Shown: positions 17,916 to 26,933 of the stretch, piece after piece
Numbering within the stretch: position 1 is the stretch's first letter
Layout: the number at the start of each line of letters is the position of its first letter
Source of the DNA: Acidihalobacter prosperus
GTDB taxonomy: Bacteria; Pseudomonadota; Gammaproteobacteria; DSM-5130; Acidihalobacteraceae
Assembly (NCBI RefSeq): GCF_000754095.2
Contig: NZ_JQSG02000006.1
Coordinates: forward strand, 480,637 to 544,636
DNA: 64,000 bases
Direction: 5' to 3'
Position numbers and translations under genes: made by a program
The notes under the pieces: generated by a model
What the model was told of the DNA's origin: nothing
Databases searched by the model: none
What the model saw: the letters and a program-made list of their open reading frames with translations, nothing else

Positions 17916-19292
17916 TCAGCCGCCGAGCGTCAGGAACAGGGCGCCGTTACCGCGGCGGACGTTGAACAGCAGCGACTGGCGGTGGCGCTTGACCTCCCGC
18001 TCGAAGGCCGCCATGTCGCGCACCGGCACCTGGTTGACCGACTGGATCACGTCCCCCTTCTGCAGCCCCCCGCGCTCCGCAGCGGAACCTGCGGCCACCG
18101 CCATCACGGCGATGCCGTGCAGCTTGGCCTGAAGTGCCAGCTCGGCCGGCACCTCGCCCAGCGTCGCACCCGCCAGCAATGGGCTGAGGCGCGCGCCGGC
18201 AACGGTCGCGTGCGCCGGCTTGGCGATCACCACCGCAAAGCGCAGCGGCCGGTCGTGCCGCAGCACCTGCACCTCGACCCGAGTACCGACACGCAGCAGC
18301 CCGAAGATATTGCGCATCTGCGCGGCATCGCGGATATCATGCCCGTTGACAGCAGTCACAATATCGCCGGCCTTGAGTCCGGCCTTGTCAGCGGGCGAGC
18401 CGGGCTGGACCTGGGCGATGATCGCACCCTGCTCCTGCTTGACGCCGAAGGCCTTCGCGAGCGCCGGAGTGAGGCTCTGCGCAGCGATGCCGATATGCCC
18501 CCGTTCGACTCGGCCGTACTTGACCAGCTGGTCCATGACGTCGATGGCCATGTTCACCGGAATGGCAAAGCCGATGCCGATATTGGCGCCGTCGGGACCG
18601 AGAATCGCGGTGTTGATGCCCACCAGATGGCCGCGCAGATCGACCAGCGCGCCGCCGGAATTGCCCGGGTTGATCGGGGCGTCGGTCTGGATGAAGTCCT
18701 CGTAGGATTCGATACCGAGGCCGCTGCGGCCCAATGCCGACACGATGCCGGAGGTCACCGTCTGCCCGAGTCCGAAGGGATTGCCGATGGCGACCACGTA
18801 GTCGCCGACCCGCAGCCGCGTCGAGTCGCCCAGGGGCAGTTGCGTCAGGTGTTCCGCCGGAATCTGCAGCACGGCGATATCCGTGGCCTTGTCGCGCCCG
18901 ACCAGGCGGGCGTCGAACTGGCGGCCGTCGCGCAGCGTGACCGTGATCTTCTGCGCATCCTTGACCACATGATTGTTGGTCAGCACATAGCCCTTGGCGG
19001 CGTTGATGATGACGCCCGAACCCAGTTCCTCGACCTTCTGCTCCTCGGGCACGTCGGGCAGGCCGAAGTACTGCCGGAAACGAGGGTTGTCGAGCAGGGC
19101 GTTGCGCACCTTCACCTCGCCGTGCGCCGAGATGTTGACCACGGCCGGCAGCACTTTGCCCAGCATCGGCGCCAGCGAGGGCATCTGACTGCCGTCGGCG
19201 ACCGGCGGCAATTCGGCGTAGGCCGGCGGGAGTCCGGCAAAGAAGAGTGCTGCAAGCAGCAGGGCAGGCAGTACGCGGCGGGGGCGCTTCAT
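17916..19292 (-). CDS. DegP/DegQ (HtrA)-type periplasmic serine protease
   Basis: A 458-residue Do-family protease/chaperone. A signal peptide occupies about residues 1-26 (ending AYA-E). The chymotrypsin-like domain has the triad H108 (TNNHVV), D138 (ATDIAV) and S212 (GNSGGA). PDZ domains span about 255-345 and 365-455. It degrades or refolds damaged envelope proteins. It is the third gene of a leftward run hsp20-cbpA-htrA, suggesting joint heat-stress control of cytoplasmic and periplasmic proteostasis. An ATG 9 nt upstream (19301) is an alternative start. Confidence 0.94.
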   Translation of the reverse strand: MKRPRRVLPALLLAALFFAGLPPAYAELPPVADGSQMPSLAPMLGKVLPAVVNISAHGEVKVRNALLDNPRFRQYFGLPDVPEEQKVEELGSGVIINAAKGYVLTNNHVVKDAQKITVTLRDGRQFDARLVGRDKATDIAVLQIPAEHLTQLPLGDSTRLRVGDYVVAIGNPFGLGQTVTSGIVSALGRSGLGIESYEDFIQTDAPINPGNSGGALVDLRGHLVGINTAILGPDGANIGIGFAIPVNMAIDVMDQLVKYGRVERGHIGIAAQSLTPALAKAFGVKQEQGAIIAQVQPGSPADKAGLKAGDIVTAVNGHDIRDAAQMRNIFGLLRVGTRVEVQVLRHDRPLRFAVVIAKPAHATVAGARLSPLLAGATLGEVPAELALQAKLHGIAVMAVAAGSAAERGGLQKGDVIQSVNQVPVRDMAAFEREVKRHRQSLLFNVRRGNGALFLTLGG

Positions 19293-19374
19293 CGGCGGCA
19301 TGTCTCCGGAACGGGGTGGCCCATTGTAAGGTTTGCGTGCAGGGTGGGCACGCGCGCCCGCCCTGCCGCGATAC

Positions 19375-20292
19375 TCAGGCCAGATGCGCGCGCGGATCGA
19401 AGGGCAGCTCGCGGCGCATGCGTTCGTAGAAATCGCGCTGCGCCTCGGTTTCGGCAGGCGGCGTTTCGATGCGCAGTTCGACGTACTGGTCGCCGGCCGG
19501 ACGGCCGGGCAGTCCCCGGCCCTTGAGGCGCAGTTTGCGGCCGCTGCCCGAGCCTGCCGGCACGCGCAGCTCGACCTTGCCGGCCAGCGTCGGCACCGTG
19601 ACCTGGGCGCCCAACGCGGCCTCCCAGGGCGCCACCGGCAGCGACAGGATCACATCTCGACCGTCCAGCCGGAACAGCGCGTGCGGACGGATGTGCACGA
19701 CCAGATAGAGGTCGCCGGCCGGGCCGCCGCCCGCGCCTGGCTGCCCCTGTCCCGAAAGACGGATGCGCTGCCCTTCGGTCACGCCGGCCGGAATCGTGAC
19801 GTTGAGCGCGCGGCCGCCGACCTGCAGCGCCTGGCGGCCGCCGTGATAGGCGGTTTCCAGATCGAGATCGAGGCGCGCTTCCTGATCCTGGCCGCGCGCG
19901 CCGAATCCGCCACGGGCACGGCCGCCGGCGCCCTGACGCACGCCGGCACCGAACAAGGTCTCGAAAAAATCGCTGAAGCCGGCGCCGCCCGCAAAGCCTG
20001 CGCCACCGAATCCGCCCTGGCCGAAACCGCCGGCCTGTTCCCAGCCCGGCGGCGGGCGAAAATCCTGGCCGGCCTTCCAGTTGGGGCCCAGCTGATCGTA
20101 GGCGCGTCGCTTTTCCGCGTCGCCCAATACTTCGTTGGCCTCGTTGATCTCCTTGAAGCGCGCCTCGGCTTCCGGCTCCTGGCTTACGTCCGGATGGTAT
20201 TTGCGCGCCAGGCGTCGATAGGCCTTCTTGATCTCGGCCTGATCGGCATCCCGCGCGACCCCGAGAATCTTGTAGTAATCCTTGAATTCCAT
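19375..20292 (-). CDS. cbpA: DnaJ-class co-chaperone CbpA (curved-DNA-binding protein)
   Basis: A 305-residue type II J-protein. The J domain is residues 1-70, with the HPD tripeptide in RKYHPDVS. A Gly/Phe-rich linker (about 85-130) follows, then two beta-barrel substrate-binding domains without a zinc-finger region. This matches CbpA rather than DnaJ. It stimulates DnaK and binds curved DNA in its relatives. It lies between hsp20 and the HtrA-type protease in one operon. Confidence 0.93.
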   Translation of the reverse strand: MEFKDYYKILGVARDADQAEIKKAYRRLARKYHPDVSQEPEAEARFKEINEANEVLGDAEKRRAYDQLGPNWKAGQDFRPPPGWEQAGGFGQGGFGGAGFAGGAGFSDFFETLFGAGVRQGAGGRARGGFGARGQDQEARLDLDLETAYHGGRQALQVGGRALNVTIPAGVTEGQRIRLSGQGQPGAGGGPAGDLYLVVHIRPHALFRLDGRDVILSLPVAPWEAALGAQVTVPTLAGKVELRVPAGSGSGRKLRLKGRGLPGRPAGDQYVELRIETPPAETEAQRDFYERMRRELPFDPRAHLA

Positions 20293-20369
20293 ATGCTCGT
20301 CTTGGCCTGGCAGTCAACGGCAACGGCCACCTCCCGCGCCGAAGACGCGGCAGGCGGCCGTGTGGCAGT

Positions 20370-20810
20370 TCAACCCTCGATCTGGATCTTGCGCGGCAGT
20401 ACGCGCGCGTGCTTCGGGATGCGCACTTCGAGCACGCCCTTGTCCACGCGCGCGGTGATCTGATCCGCATCCGCCGTATCGGGCAGCGTGAAGCGGCGGT
20501 AGAACTGGCCGCGCACGCGCTCGACGCGCCGATACTGCTTGCGCGTCTCCTCATCGACGGTTTCGCGCTCGCCCTTGACGGTGAGCACGCCGTTTTCCAT
20601 GTGGATGTCGATGTCCTTGGGATCGACGCCCGGTACGTCGGCATGAATCACGAAGGCATTTTCCTCCTCACGGATATCCACCGACGGCAGCCAGTCGCTG
20701 GTCACCGCCTCGTCGCCCGCGGCATGTTCGCCGGGCAGGCCGAAGGCATTATCCATTTCACGGTAAAGCTGGTTGAGCAGGCCAAAAGGCTGATAACGCA
20801 CCATTGACAT
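20370..20810 (-). CDS. Hsp20/alpha-crystallin small heat-shock protein
   Basis: A 146-residue small heat-shock protein. The alpha-crystallin domain is at about 42-135 (SVDIREEENAFVIHADVPGVDPKDI, GVLTVKGERE). The C-terminal I-x-I-like anchor is KIQIEG. It holds unfolding proteins for DnaK/CbpA refolding. The ATG at 20810 has AGGAG upstream. A heat-shock-type promoter sits about 60-90 nt before the start. First gene of the hsp20-cbpA-htrA run. Confidence 0.94.
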   Translation of the reverse strand: MSMVRYQPFGLLNQLYREMDNAFGLPGEHAAGDEAVTSDWLPSVDIREEENAFVIHADVPGVDPKDIDIHMENGVLTVKGERETVDEETRKQYRRVERVRGQFYRRFTLPDTADADQITARVDKGVLEVRIPKHARVLPRKIQIEG

Positions 20811-20869
20811 GACGGAATCTCCTGCAAATGTTTGATTCATCGGATCGAGCCGCGATCCGCTTGACATAC

Positions 20870-20898
20870 AGATGCAGGCGGTCAGGCGCATTATCAAG
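20870..20898 (-). promoter_or_regulatory. Sigma-32-like promoter of the hsp20-cbpA-htrA run
   Basis: On the minus strand, CTTGATA (20898-20892) and CTGCATCT (20877-20870) are separated by 14 nt. They resemble the heat-shock elements CTTGAAA and CCCCATNT at 6 of 7 and 6 of 8 positions, with acceptable spacing. The box touches the stop of the preceding DUF2007 gene. The call is by eye only. Confidence 0.5.
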
Positions 20899-21223
20899 GG
20901 CTGTTCGTTCCCTCCGGGCGCAGCGTGCCGCAACGCCAGCATTCGCCGAACTGTCCCTCGTTGCGCTCGTCGCATTGCGGGCAGATCCACGACGGCCCCG
21001 GCGGTTCGGCGAGTGCCTCCTGCAACTCGCGCACCACCTCTTCGGCGTGCGCGGCGTCGGCGTCGTCGACCCAGATCTCCGGCCAGCATTCGTTCACCGG
21101 CAGATCGCCGATGCCGCCGCCGAGGTAGTAATTGCGCAGCTCGCTTTCGATGCCGCTTTGCCCGAGCAGGTTGTGCACGTGCCCGGCGCTGAGCAGATCC
21201 GGCGCCGCGTAGATTTTTTTCAT
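20894..21223 (-). CDS. DUF2007-type protein with C-terminal zinc ribbon
   Basis: A 109-residue protein. Residues 1-75 match the DUF2007 putative signal-transducing domain (KKIYAAPDLLSAGHVHNLLGQSGIE, YYLGGGIGDLPVNECWPEIWVDD). The C-terminus has a RanBP2-like zinc ribbon with four cysteines (WICPQCDERN, then CWRCG). The function of the family is unknown. It lies between yicC and the heat-shock operon, all on the minus strand. Confidence 0.75.
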   Translation of the reverse strand: MKKIYAAPDLLSAGHVHNLLGQSGIESELRNYYLGGGIGDLPVNECWPEIWVDDADAAHAEEVVRELQEALAEPPGPSWICPQCDERNEGQFGECWRCGTLRPEGTNSP

Positions 21224-21246
21224 CGCCCCTCCGCCTGGGCCGCGTG

Positions 21247-22113
21247 CTATTCGATGTTCTGCACCTGCTCGCGCATCTGCTCGATCAGCACCTTGAGTTC
21301 GACCGCCGCCTGCGTGGTCTCGATGTCGGCGGACTTCGAACCCAGCGTGTTCGCCTCGCGGTTGAATTCCTGCATCAGGAAGTCGAGCCGGCGGCCGATC
21401 GGCTCCTGGCGCCCGAGCACGGATTCAAGCTCGGTCAGATGGCTGTCGAGACGGTCGAGTTCCTCGTCGACGTCGAGGCGCTGCGCCACCATGGCCAGCT
21501 CCTGCTCCAGCCGCCCAGGCTCGGCTTCCACCCCCAGTTCGGCCAGCCGGGCACGGTATTTGTCGCGCAGCGCGGCAACCAGATCCTGGCGTCTTTCCCG
21601 CACGCGCGCCACCAGCGCCGCGATCGACTGCGCGCGCTGGCGCAGCAACGCGGCCATGCGCTCGCCCTCGCCGTGCCGGGCCTGGATGAATTCCGCCACG
21701 GCTTCCTCGGCCAGCCGCAACGCGGCCGCGTGCAAGGGACCGAGGTCGCGGACCGGCTCGCGCACCACGCCCGGCCAACGCAGCACCTCCAGCGCATTGA
21801 ACTGCGTCGAGGCACCCATCAGCCCCTCGACCTGTTCGCAGGCCTCCAGCAGGCCCTGTATCAATGCGTGATCGATGTTCAGAGCGGTCGCGCCGCCCGT
21901 CGGCGGCGTATAACGCAGCCCGCAATCGATCTTGCCGCGCCCCAGCCGCGCCTGCAGGCGCTCGCGCAGCGCGCCCTCCAGCGCGCGCAGATCCTCCGGT
22001 AGCCTCAGGCTCAGATCCAGATAACGATGATTCACGCCGCGCAGCTCGCAGGCGAGCGTACCCCAGTCGCCCTGCGATTCACGGCGGGCAAAAGCCGTCA
22101 TGCTCTGTACCAC
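21247..22113 (-). CDS. yicC: YicC-family endoribonuclease
   Basis: A 288-residue YicC protein, a family with endoribonuclease activity in RNA and sRNA turnover. It begins MVQSMTAFARRE as family members do, and the start codon is GTG at 22113 with GGAGGAG upstream. The central ATQFNALEVLRWPGVV and C-terminal EPIGRRLDFLMQEFNREANT are conserved signatures. It is divergent from rph across about 100 nt, a common gammaproteobacterial pairing of two RNA-processing genes. Confidence 0.94.
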   Translation of the reverse strand: MVQSMTAFARRESQGDWGTLACELRGVNHRYLDLSLRLPEDLRALEGALRERLQARLGRGKIDCGLRYTPPTGGATALNIDHALIQGLLEACEQVEGLMGASTQFNALEVLRWPGVVREPVRDLGPLHAAALRLAEEAVAEFIQARHGEGERMAALLRQRAQSIAALVARVRERRQDLVAALRDKYRARLAELGVEAEPGRLEQELAMVAQRLDVDEELDRLDSHLTELESVLGRQEPIGRRLDFLMQEFNREANTLGSKSADIETTQAAVELKVLIEQMREQVQNIE

Positions 22114-22217
22114 GATGCTCTCCTCCAGCGGATCCCGCCGCGCATTCTACGCGCCTGAATGGTTCGCCGCGCGGGCAACCCCTATAATGCCTACCCCGTC
22201 AATTCAAGGAGTCTTGC

Positions 22218-22934
22218 ATGCGACCCAGCGGCCGTGCCCCGAACGAACTGCGACCGATCAGCTTCACCCGCCACTACACCATGCATGCGGAGGGCTCGGT
22301 CCTGGTCTGCTTCGGCAACACGCGCGTGCTGTGCACGGCCACCGTGGACGAGCGTCAGCCACCCTGGCTCAAGGGCAGCAGGAAAGGCTGGGTTACCGCC
22401 GAATACGGCATGCTGCCGCGCTCGACCGGCTCGCGCATGCCGCGCGAGGCCAGCCGCGGCAAGCAGGGCGGACGCACGCTGGAAATCCAGCGTCTGATCG
22501 GCCGCTCGCTGCGCGCCGCTGTGGACCTCGAGGCCCTCGGCGAGCGTCAGATCACCCTCGACTGCGACGTGATCCAGGCCGACGGCGGCACGCGCACGGC
22601 CTCGATCAGCGGCGGCTTCATCGCCCTGTGCGACGCCATCGCCGGGCTGCGCAAGCGCGGCCAGCTCAAGCGCGATCCGCTGCACGGCATGGTCGCATCC
22701 GTGTCGGTCGGCATTCACAACGGCCAGCCGGTGCTCGACCTCGACTACGCCGAGGACTCCAGCGCGGAGACCGACATGAACGTGGTGATGAACGACGCCG
22801 GCCACTTCATCGAAGTGCAGGGCACCGCCGAAGGCCACGCCTACCGCCGCGACGAGCTCGACGCGATGCTCGACCTGGCCGCCGGCGGCATCGAACAGAT
22901 CATCGCCATGCAGCGCCAGGCACTGGAAGACTGA
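22218..22934 (+). CDS. rph: Ribonuclease PH
   Basis: A 238-residue phosphorolytic 3'-5' exoribonuclease that trims tRNA 3' ends. Features include the N-terminal [35 protein letters not shown] in the phosphate-binding region, and [18 protein letters not shown]. The full family length is present, so unlike in E. coli K-12 there is no truncation. rdgB follows with a 1-nt gap. Confidence 0.97.
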   Translation: MRPSGRAPNELRPISFTRHYTMHAEGSVLVCFGNTRVLCTATVDERQPPWLKGSRKGWVTAEYGMLPRSTGSRMPREASRGKQGGRTLEIQRLIGRSLRAAVDLEALGERQITLDCDVIQADGGTRTASISGGFIALCDAIAGLRKRGQLKRDPLHGMVASVSVGIHNGQPVLDLDYAEDSSAETDMNVVMNDAGHFIEVQGTAEGHAYRRDELDAMLDLAAGGIEQIIAMQRQALED

Positions 22935-22935
22935 G

Positions 22936-23553
22936 ATGAGCGTTTCGCCGCTGCACGGCGTCGAACGTCTTGTGCTCGCCTCCGGCAATCCCGGCAAGGT
23001 GCGCGAGCTGGGCGCCCTGCTCGCCGGTAGCGGGGTGCAGGTGGTGGCGCAGGCCGACTTCGGCGTGCCCGAGGCCGAGGAGACAGGGCTGAGCTTCGTC
23101 GAGAACGCGATCCTCAAGGCGCGCAACGCCGCACTGCACACCGGCCTGCCCGCGGTCGCCGACGACTCCGGCCTCGAGGTCGATGCCCTGGACGGCGCAC
23201 CGGGGATCTATTCGGCACGCTACGCCGGCCCCGAGGCCGACGATGCCGCCAACAACGCCAAGCTGCTCGGCGCGCTCGCCGGCGTGCCGGAGGCGGCGCG
23301 CACCGCGCGCTTCCGCTGCGCGATGGTGTTCCTGCGCCATGCCGGCGACGCCTCGCCGGTAATCGCCCAGGCCGCCTGGGAGGGCCGCATCCTCGCCGCC
23401 CCCGCGGGTGCCGGCGGTTTCGGCTACGACCCGCTGTTCGCCGTGGCCGGGCTGGATAGCACTGCCGCCGAGCTGGGCCCGGCCGAGAAGAACCGCCTGA
23501 GCCACCGCGGCCAGGCGGTGCGCGCCCTGCTCGCCGCGCTCACTGGCGGCTGA
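22936..23553 (+). CDS. rdgB: dITP/XTP pyrophosphatase RdgB (HAM1 family)
   Basis: A 205-residue house-cleaning nucleotide pyrophosphatase that hydrolyses non-canonical purine triphosphates. The N-terminal LASGNPGKVRELGALL, metal site VADDSGLEVDALDGAPGIYSARYAG and C-terminal GGFGYDPLF plus LSHRGQAVRAL are all present. It lies in the rph-rdgB-hemW run typical of gammaproteobacteria. Confidence 0.97.
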   Translation: MSVSPLHGVERLVLASGNPGKVRELGALLAGSGVQVVAQADFGVPEAEETGLSFVENAILKARNAALHTGLPAVADDSGLEVDALDGAPGIYSARYAGPEADDAANNAKLLGALAGVPEAARTARFRCAMVFLRHAGDASPVIAQAAWEGRILAAPAGAGGFGYDPLFAVAGLDSTAAELGPAEKNRLSHRGQAVRALLAALTGG

Positions 23554-23558
23554 CCGGC

Positions 23559-24716
23559 GTGAGCGGGTTCGCCGAACCCATCCCCCTGTCGCTCTACGTG
23601 CACCTGCCCTGGTGCGTGCGCAAGTGCCCGTATTGCGACTTCAATTCGCATGCGGCCAAGGGCGATCTGCCAGAAACGGAGTACGTCGCCGCGCTGCTCG
23701 CCGATCTCGAGGCCGAGCTGCCGCGCGTCTGGGGCCGGCGCATCGAGAGCGTGTTCATCGGCGGCGGCACGCCCAGCCTGTTCTCCGCCGCCGCGCTCGG
23801 CGACCTGCTCGACGGCCTGCGCGCGCGCCTGCCGCTGCGCCCCGACGTCGAGATCACGCTGGAGGCCAATCCCGGCACCTTCGAGCAGGCGCGCTTCGCC
23901 GACTACCGCGGGCTCGGCATCAACCGGCTGTCGATCGGCGTGCAGAGCTTCGACGACGACGCGCTGCGCCGCCTCGGTCGCATCCACGGCGCCGACGAGG
24001 CCAGGCGCGCCGCCGAGATCGCACACGCGGCGGGCTTCGAGGACTTCAACCTCGACCTCATGTTCGGCCTGCCGGGACAGGACCTCGCCGCTGCCCGGCG
24101 CGACATCGACGCCGCGCTGGCGCTCGCGCCCACCCACCTTTCGTACTACCAGCTCACGCTGGAACCCAACACGCTGTTCCACCACGACCCGCCCGCGCTG
24201 CCCGACGAGGATCTGATCGCCGCGATGCAGCAGGCCGCGCAGACGCGACTCGCCGAGGCCGGCTTCGCGCAGTACGAGGTCTCGGCCTACGCGCGCCCCG
24301 GCATGCGTTGCCGGCACAATCTCAACTACTGGCGCTTCGGCGACTACCTCGGCATCGGCGCGGGCGCCCACGGCAAGCTCACCGACCCGGCGAGCGGATC
24401 GGTCGAACGCCACTGGAAGCTGCGCCAGCCGGCGCAGTACATGGCCGCGGCACGCGCGGGCGATGCCGCCGGCGGCCGCGACACGGTCGCACCCGCCGAG
24501 TTGCCCTTCGAGTTCATGCTCAACGCCCTGCGCCTGCGCGAGGGCTTCGACCTCGCCCTGTTCGAGGCGCGCACCGGCCTGCCGCGCAACTGCATCGAGG
24601 ACACCCTGAACGAGGCGCTCGGGCGTACACTCGTCGAACGGGAGGGCGAGCGGGTCCGCCCCAGCGCGCTGGGCTGGAACTTCCTCAACGATCTGACGGC
24701 CCTGTTCCTGCCCTGA
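23559..24716 (+). CDS. hemW: Radical SAM heme chaperone HemW
   Basis: A 385-residue radical SAM protein. The cluster motif is in WCVRKCPYCDFNSH, with GGGTPS and RLSIGVQSF downstream. HemW lacks the second HemN Cys, binds heme and delivers it to respiratory enzymes. It is often mislabelled as coproporphyrinogen oxidase. The GTG start at 23559 lies 5 nt after rdgB. The C-terminal HemN-like domain (LPRNCIEDTLNEAL) is complete. Confidence 0.94.
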   Translation: MSGFAEPIPLSLYVHLPWCVRKCPYCDFNSHAAKGDLPETEYVAALLADLEAELPRVWGRRIESVFIGGGTPSLFSAAALGDLLDGLRARLPLRPDVEITLEANPGTFEQARFADYRGLGINRLSIGVQSFDDDALRRLGRIHGADEARRAAEIAHAAGFEDFNLDLMFGLPGQDLAAARRDIDAALALAPTHLSYYQLTLEPNTLFHHDPPALPDEDLIAAMQQAAQTRLAEAGFAQYEVSAYARPGMRCRHNLNYWRFGDYLGIGAGAHGKLTDPASGSVERHWKLRQPAQYMAAARAGDAAGGRDTVAPAELPFEFMLNALRLREGFDLALFEARTGLPRNCIEDTLNEALGRTLVEREGERVRPSALGWNFLNDLTALFLP

Positions 24717-24756
24717 AGCGAGACAATCGTCGGCGAATTGCCGCGAAGGTGACGCG

Positions 24757-24996
24757 ATGGACGACGAATACACACCGATCGCCTGCGACCGATACAGCGA
24801 ATTGGAGCTTGCCATCCTGCGGCGCCAGCGCCTGCGCTTGAGCCTGCGCGGCCGTGGCGGCCTGCGCCGCATCGAGACCCTCGATCCGGTCAACCTGCGC
24901 ACTCGGCGCCAGGCCGAATATCTGATCGCTCGCAACCCGGCGGGCCTGGCGCGCGTGCTCAGGCTGGACCGCATCGCCGAGGCGCGCCCGCTCTGA
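24757..24996 (+). CDS. rof: Rof (YaeO) family Rho-binding antiterminator
   Basis: A 79-residue Sm-like-fold protein. It matches Rof in YTPIACDRYSELELAILRRQRLRL and the later EYLIARNPAG...LRLDRI. Rof binds Rho near its primary RNA site and inhibits termination. A ribosome-like AAGGTG precedes the ATG at 24757. It follows hemW by 40 nt. The assignment rests on the conserved N-terminal pattern and size. Confidence 0.75.
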   Translation: MDDEYTPIACDRYSELELAILRRQRLRLSLRGRGGLRRIETLDPVNLRTRRQAEYLIARNPAGLARVLRLDRIAEARPL

Positions 24997-25072
24997 CAAC
25001 GACACGATCCAAGCGCCCGCAGTGGCGCGAATCCGGCCGCAAGGCCACCACCACCCCAAGGAGTTGATCGCC

Positions 25073-25600
25073 ATGAAGCTGAGCCTGTCGCACCGTATTG
25101 CCGCCGTCGCCCTGACGCTGACCGCCTGCCTCTGGCTCGGCAGCGCGCAGGCTGCCGAGCACGAAGACAAGGGACCGAAACTGAACGACCATGCCGCACT
25201 CGCCGGCCTGCACGAAGCCAAGGGGCTGTTCCTCATCGACATCAACGACCCCAATCGCGTGGCGCACGTGCTCAAGGTCGTCGGCATGACGCGCAATGGG
25301 CTGGCGGAGCAGGGCGTGAAGCCGCACCTGATCGTGGTCTTCGTCGGCCCGGCCGTGGCCTTTCTGACCAAGGACCGCCGCGGCATCGGCTACATGCAGG
25401 AACGCGCGGTCTCGCAGATCCAGCGCGAGATCGGCGGACTCGCGCACGCCGGCGTGCCGGTCGAGGCCTGCGGCATCGCCATGAAGGGGATGGACGTGTC
25501 GCCCAAGGACCTGATCCCCGCGGTCAAGCCGGTGGGCAACGGCTTCATCTCCGCGATCGGCTATGAGGCCAAGGGCTACTCGCTGGTGCCGGTGTACTGA
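25073..25600 (+). CDS. Exported DsrE/DsrF-like family protein
   Basis: A 175-residue protein with a signal peptide (about residues 1-28, ending AQA-A) and a DsrE-like fold (FLIDINDPNRVAHVLKVV, LIVVFVGPAVAFLT, GVPVEACGIAMKGM). One cysteine (in EACG) is near the position used by sulfur-carrying relatives. Periplasmic DsrE-type proteins occur in sulfur oxidisers, but the reaction is unknown. AAGGAG precedes the ATG at 25073. It ends at a strong bidirectional hairpin. Confidence 0.8.
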   Translation: MKLSLSHRIAAVALTLTACLWLGSAQAAEHEDKGPKLNDHAALAGLHEAKGLFLIDINDPNRVAHVLKVVGMTRNGLAEQGVKPHLIVVFVGPAVAFLTKDRRGIGYMQERAVSQIQREIGGLAHAGVPVEACGIAMKGMDVSPKDLIPAVKPVGNGFISAIGYEAKGYSLVPVY

Positions 25601-25609
25601 GGTCGCTCG

Positions 25610-25645
25610 CCGCGCCGCCGGCGGTATGCGGCGGCGCGGTTATTC
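25610..25645. terminator. Strong hairpin between convergent dsrE-like and trmB-like genes
   Basis: CCGCGCCGCCG (25610-25620) pairs perfectly with CGGCGGCGCGG (25629-25639) around an 8-nt loop, followed on the plus strand by TTATT. An 11-bp GC stem placed exactly between two convergent genes fits a bidirectional intrinsic terminator, although the T-tract is short. Confidence 0.6.
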
Positions 25646-26446
25646 CAGCAGCGCCCGGGCCGCCGCGCCGGTCCGCACCCGCGCGTAGCTCGCCTCGTCC
25701 ATCGCCTCGATCAGCAGGCGCCCGAGCACGTCGGACCTGACGTATTCCACCCCGAGCAGGCTTAGGATGGGGTTGCTGGTCACCACCGCCTCGCCGCTTT
25801 CGCCCGCACCGAATTCGGCGATCACCGCATCGCGGAAATCCGCCACCACCACGGCCACGCGCCGCCCGTCGAGACGCTGCCGCGCGCTCTCCCCGCAGTC
25901 GGCGAGGTCGTAGCAGTGCGGCCCGTCGAGGGTGGCCCGGCCGTAGATCGCCACGTGCACGTCCACCCCGCGCGCGCTCGCCTGCTCCAGCGCCGGACCG
26001 AGCACCCCGATCTCCTCGTCCCAGACCGCCGCGTACAGCGAGCGGCCCGCGCCCTCGATCTGTGCCAGGCAGGCGGTGAGAATCGCCGCACGCTCGCGCA
26101 GTGACCACACCAGCCCCGGCTCGCGCGGTGCCGGCAGTTCGGACAGCCGCGCCTCCGCCAGGGCGAGATCGTCCTCCAGGCGCCGCCGGATGGTGGCCAG
26201 CACTTCGCGGTAGGGCACCGCGGCATAGAGCACGGGCTCGGAGCGCTGCACCAGCACCGCGCCCTTGGTCTCCAGGCGCTGCAGGGTCTCGTAGATCTTC
26301 GAAGGCGGCACCTGGGCCCGCTTGCCCACCTCGTGCCCGTTCAGGGGCGAACGCTGCAGCAGGGCGTGGTAGGCCCGTGCCTCGTAGGGCGAGAAGCCGA
26401 GACGCGACAGCGCGGACAGCAGGTCTTCGGGCAGGTTTGCACTCAT
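25640..26446 (-). CDS. TrmB-family transcriptional regulator
   Basis: A 268-residue regulator with an N-terminal TrmB winged helix (LSRLGFSPYEARAYHALLQ, AQVPPSKIYETLQRLETKGAV) and a C-terminal ligand domain of phospholipase-D-like fold. TrmB proteins usually sense sugars and are commoner in archaea than in gammaproteobacteria. It is divergent from a RidA-family gene, and two similar palindromes lie in the shared 91-bp region, so control of ridA and itself is likely. Confidence 0.82.
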   Translation of the reverse strand: MSANLPEDLLSALSRLGFSPYEARAYHALLQRSPLNGHEVGKRAQVPPSKIYETLQRLETKGAVLVQRSEPVLYAAVPYREVLATIRRRLEDDLALAEARLSELPAPREPGLVWSLRERAAILTACLAQIEGAGRSLYAAVWDEEIGVLGPALEQASARGVDVHVAIYGRATLDGPHCYDLADCGESARQRLDGRRVAVVVADFRDAVIAEFGAGESGEAVVTSNPILSLLGVEYVRSDVLGRLLIEAMDEASYARVRTGAAARALLE

Positions 26447-26481
26447 CGCGCGAGGCTAACACAGGGCGTCAAAATGTTTAC

Positions 26482-26519
26482 ACCACTGCGGTGGTTAATG
26501 AGTACACTACCCGGGTAGT
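26482..26519. promoter_or_regulatory. Tandem palindromic operators between trmB-like and ridA-like genes
   Basis: Two related dyads lie 24 bp apart centre to centre. ACCAC-TGCG-GTGGT is at 26482-26495 and the perfect ACTACCCGGGTAGT at 26506-26519. They share the pattern CACYAC(N3-4)GGTRGT. The spacing of about two helical turns suggests two regulator dimers on one face of the DNA (inference). Confidence 0.6.
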
Positions 26520-26537
26520 CAATCGCATCCCAGGGAG

Positions 26538-26933
26538 ATGATCATGCGCCAGTTGTACTCGTCAGGCTCAAGCTACGAACAGACGCTCGGCTACTCGCGT
26601 GCCGTGCGGGTCGACGACACGCTGTATGTATCCGCAACCGCGGCCGGGGGCCCGGACGGACGCATCGTCGGCAACAACCTGTATGCGCAGACGCGCTACA
26701 TCCTGCAGAAGCTCGAAGCGGTGCTGACGGAGGCGGGTTTCGCGCTGGCGGACGTGGTGCAGAGCCGGCTCTACGTCACCGACATTGCGCAATGGCGCGA
26801 GGCGGGGAGGGCGCACGGCGAGGTGTTCGGCGACATCCGCCCCGCCCTCACGCTGCTGCACGTGCTGCCCTTCGTCGATCCCGAGATGCTGATCGAGATC
26901 GAGATCACCGCACGCAGGAGCGCCGCCGGCTAG
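26538..26933 (+). CDS. RidA/YjgF-family protein
   Basis: A 131-residue Rid-family protein (LYVSATAAGGPDGRIV, YILQKLEAVLTEAGFALADVVQSRLYVTDI). RidA itself hydrolyses reactive enamine/imine intermediates using an arginine in the region around RLYV, and a substrate-binding glutamate is in EIEITA. The N-terminus (YSSGSSYEQTLGYSRAV) departs from canonical RidA, so it is probably another Rid subgroup. GGGAG precedes the start. Its stop overlaps the convergent HiPIP gene by 4 nt. Confidence 0.88.
   Translation: MIMRQLYSSGSSYEQTLGYSRAVRVDDTLYVSATAAGGPDGRIVGNNLYAQTRYILQKLEAVLTEAGFALADVVQSRLYVTDIAQWREAGRAHGEVFGDIRPALTLLHVLPFVDPEMLIEIEITARRSAAG

Noticed and set aside
23424-25199. 591-codon leftward frame opposite hemW
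   Set aside because: Antisense shadow of hemW, rdgB and rof in a GC-rich region, with no recognisable domain.
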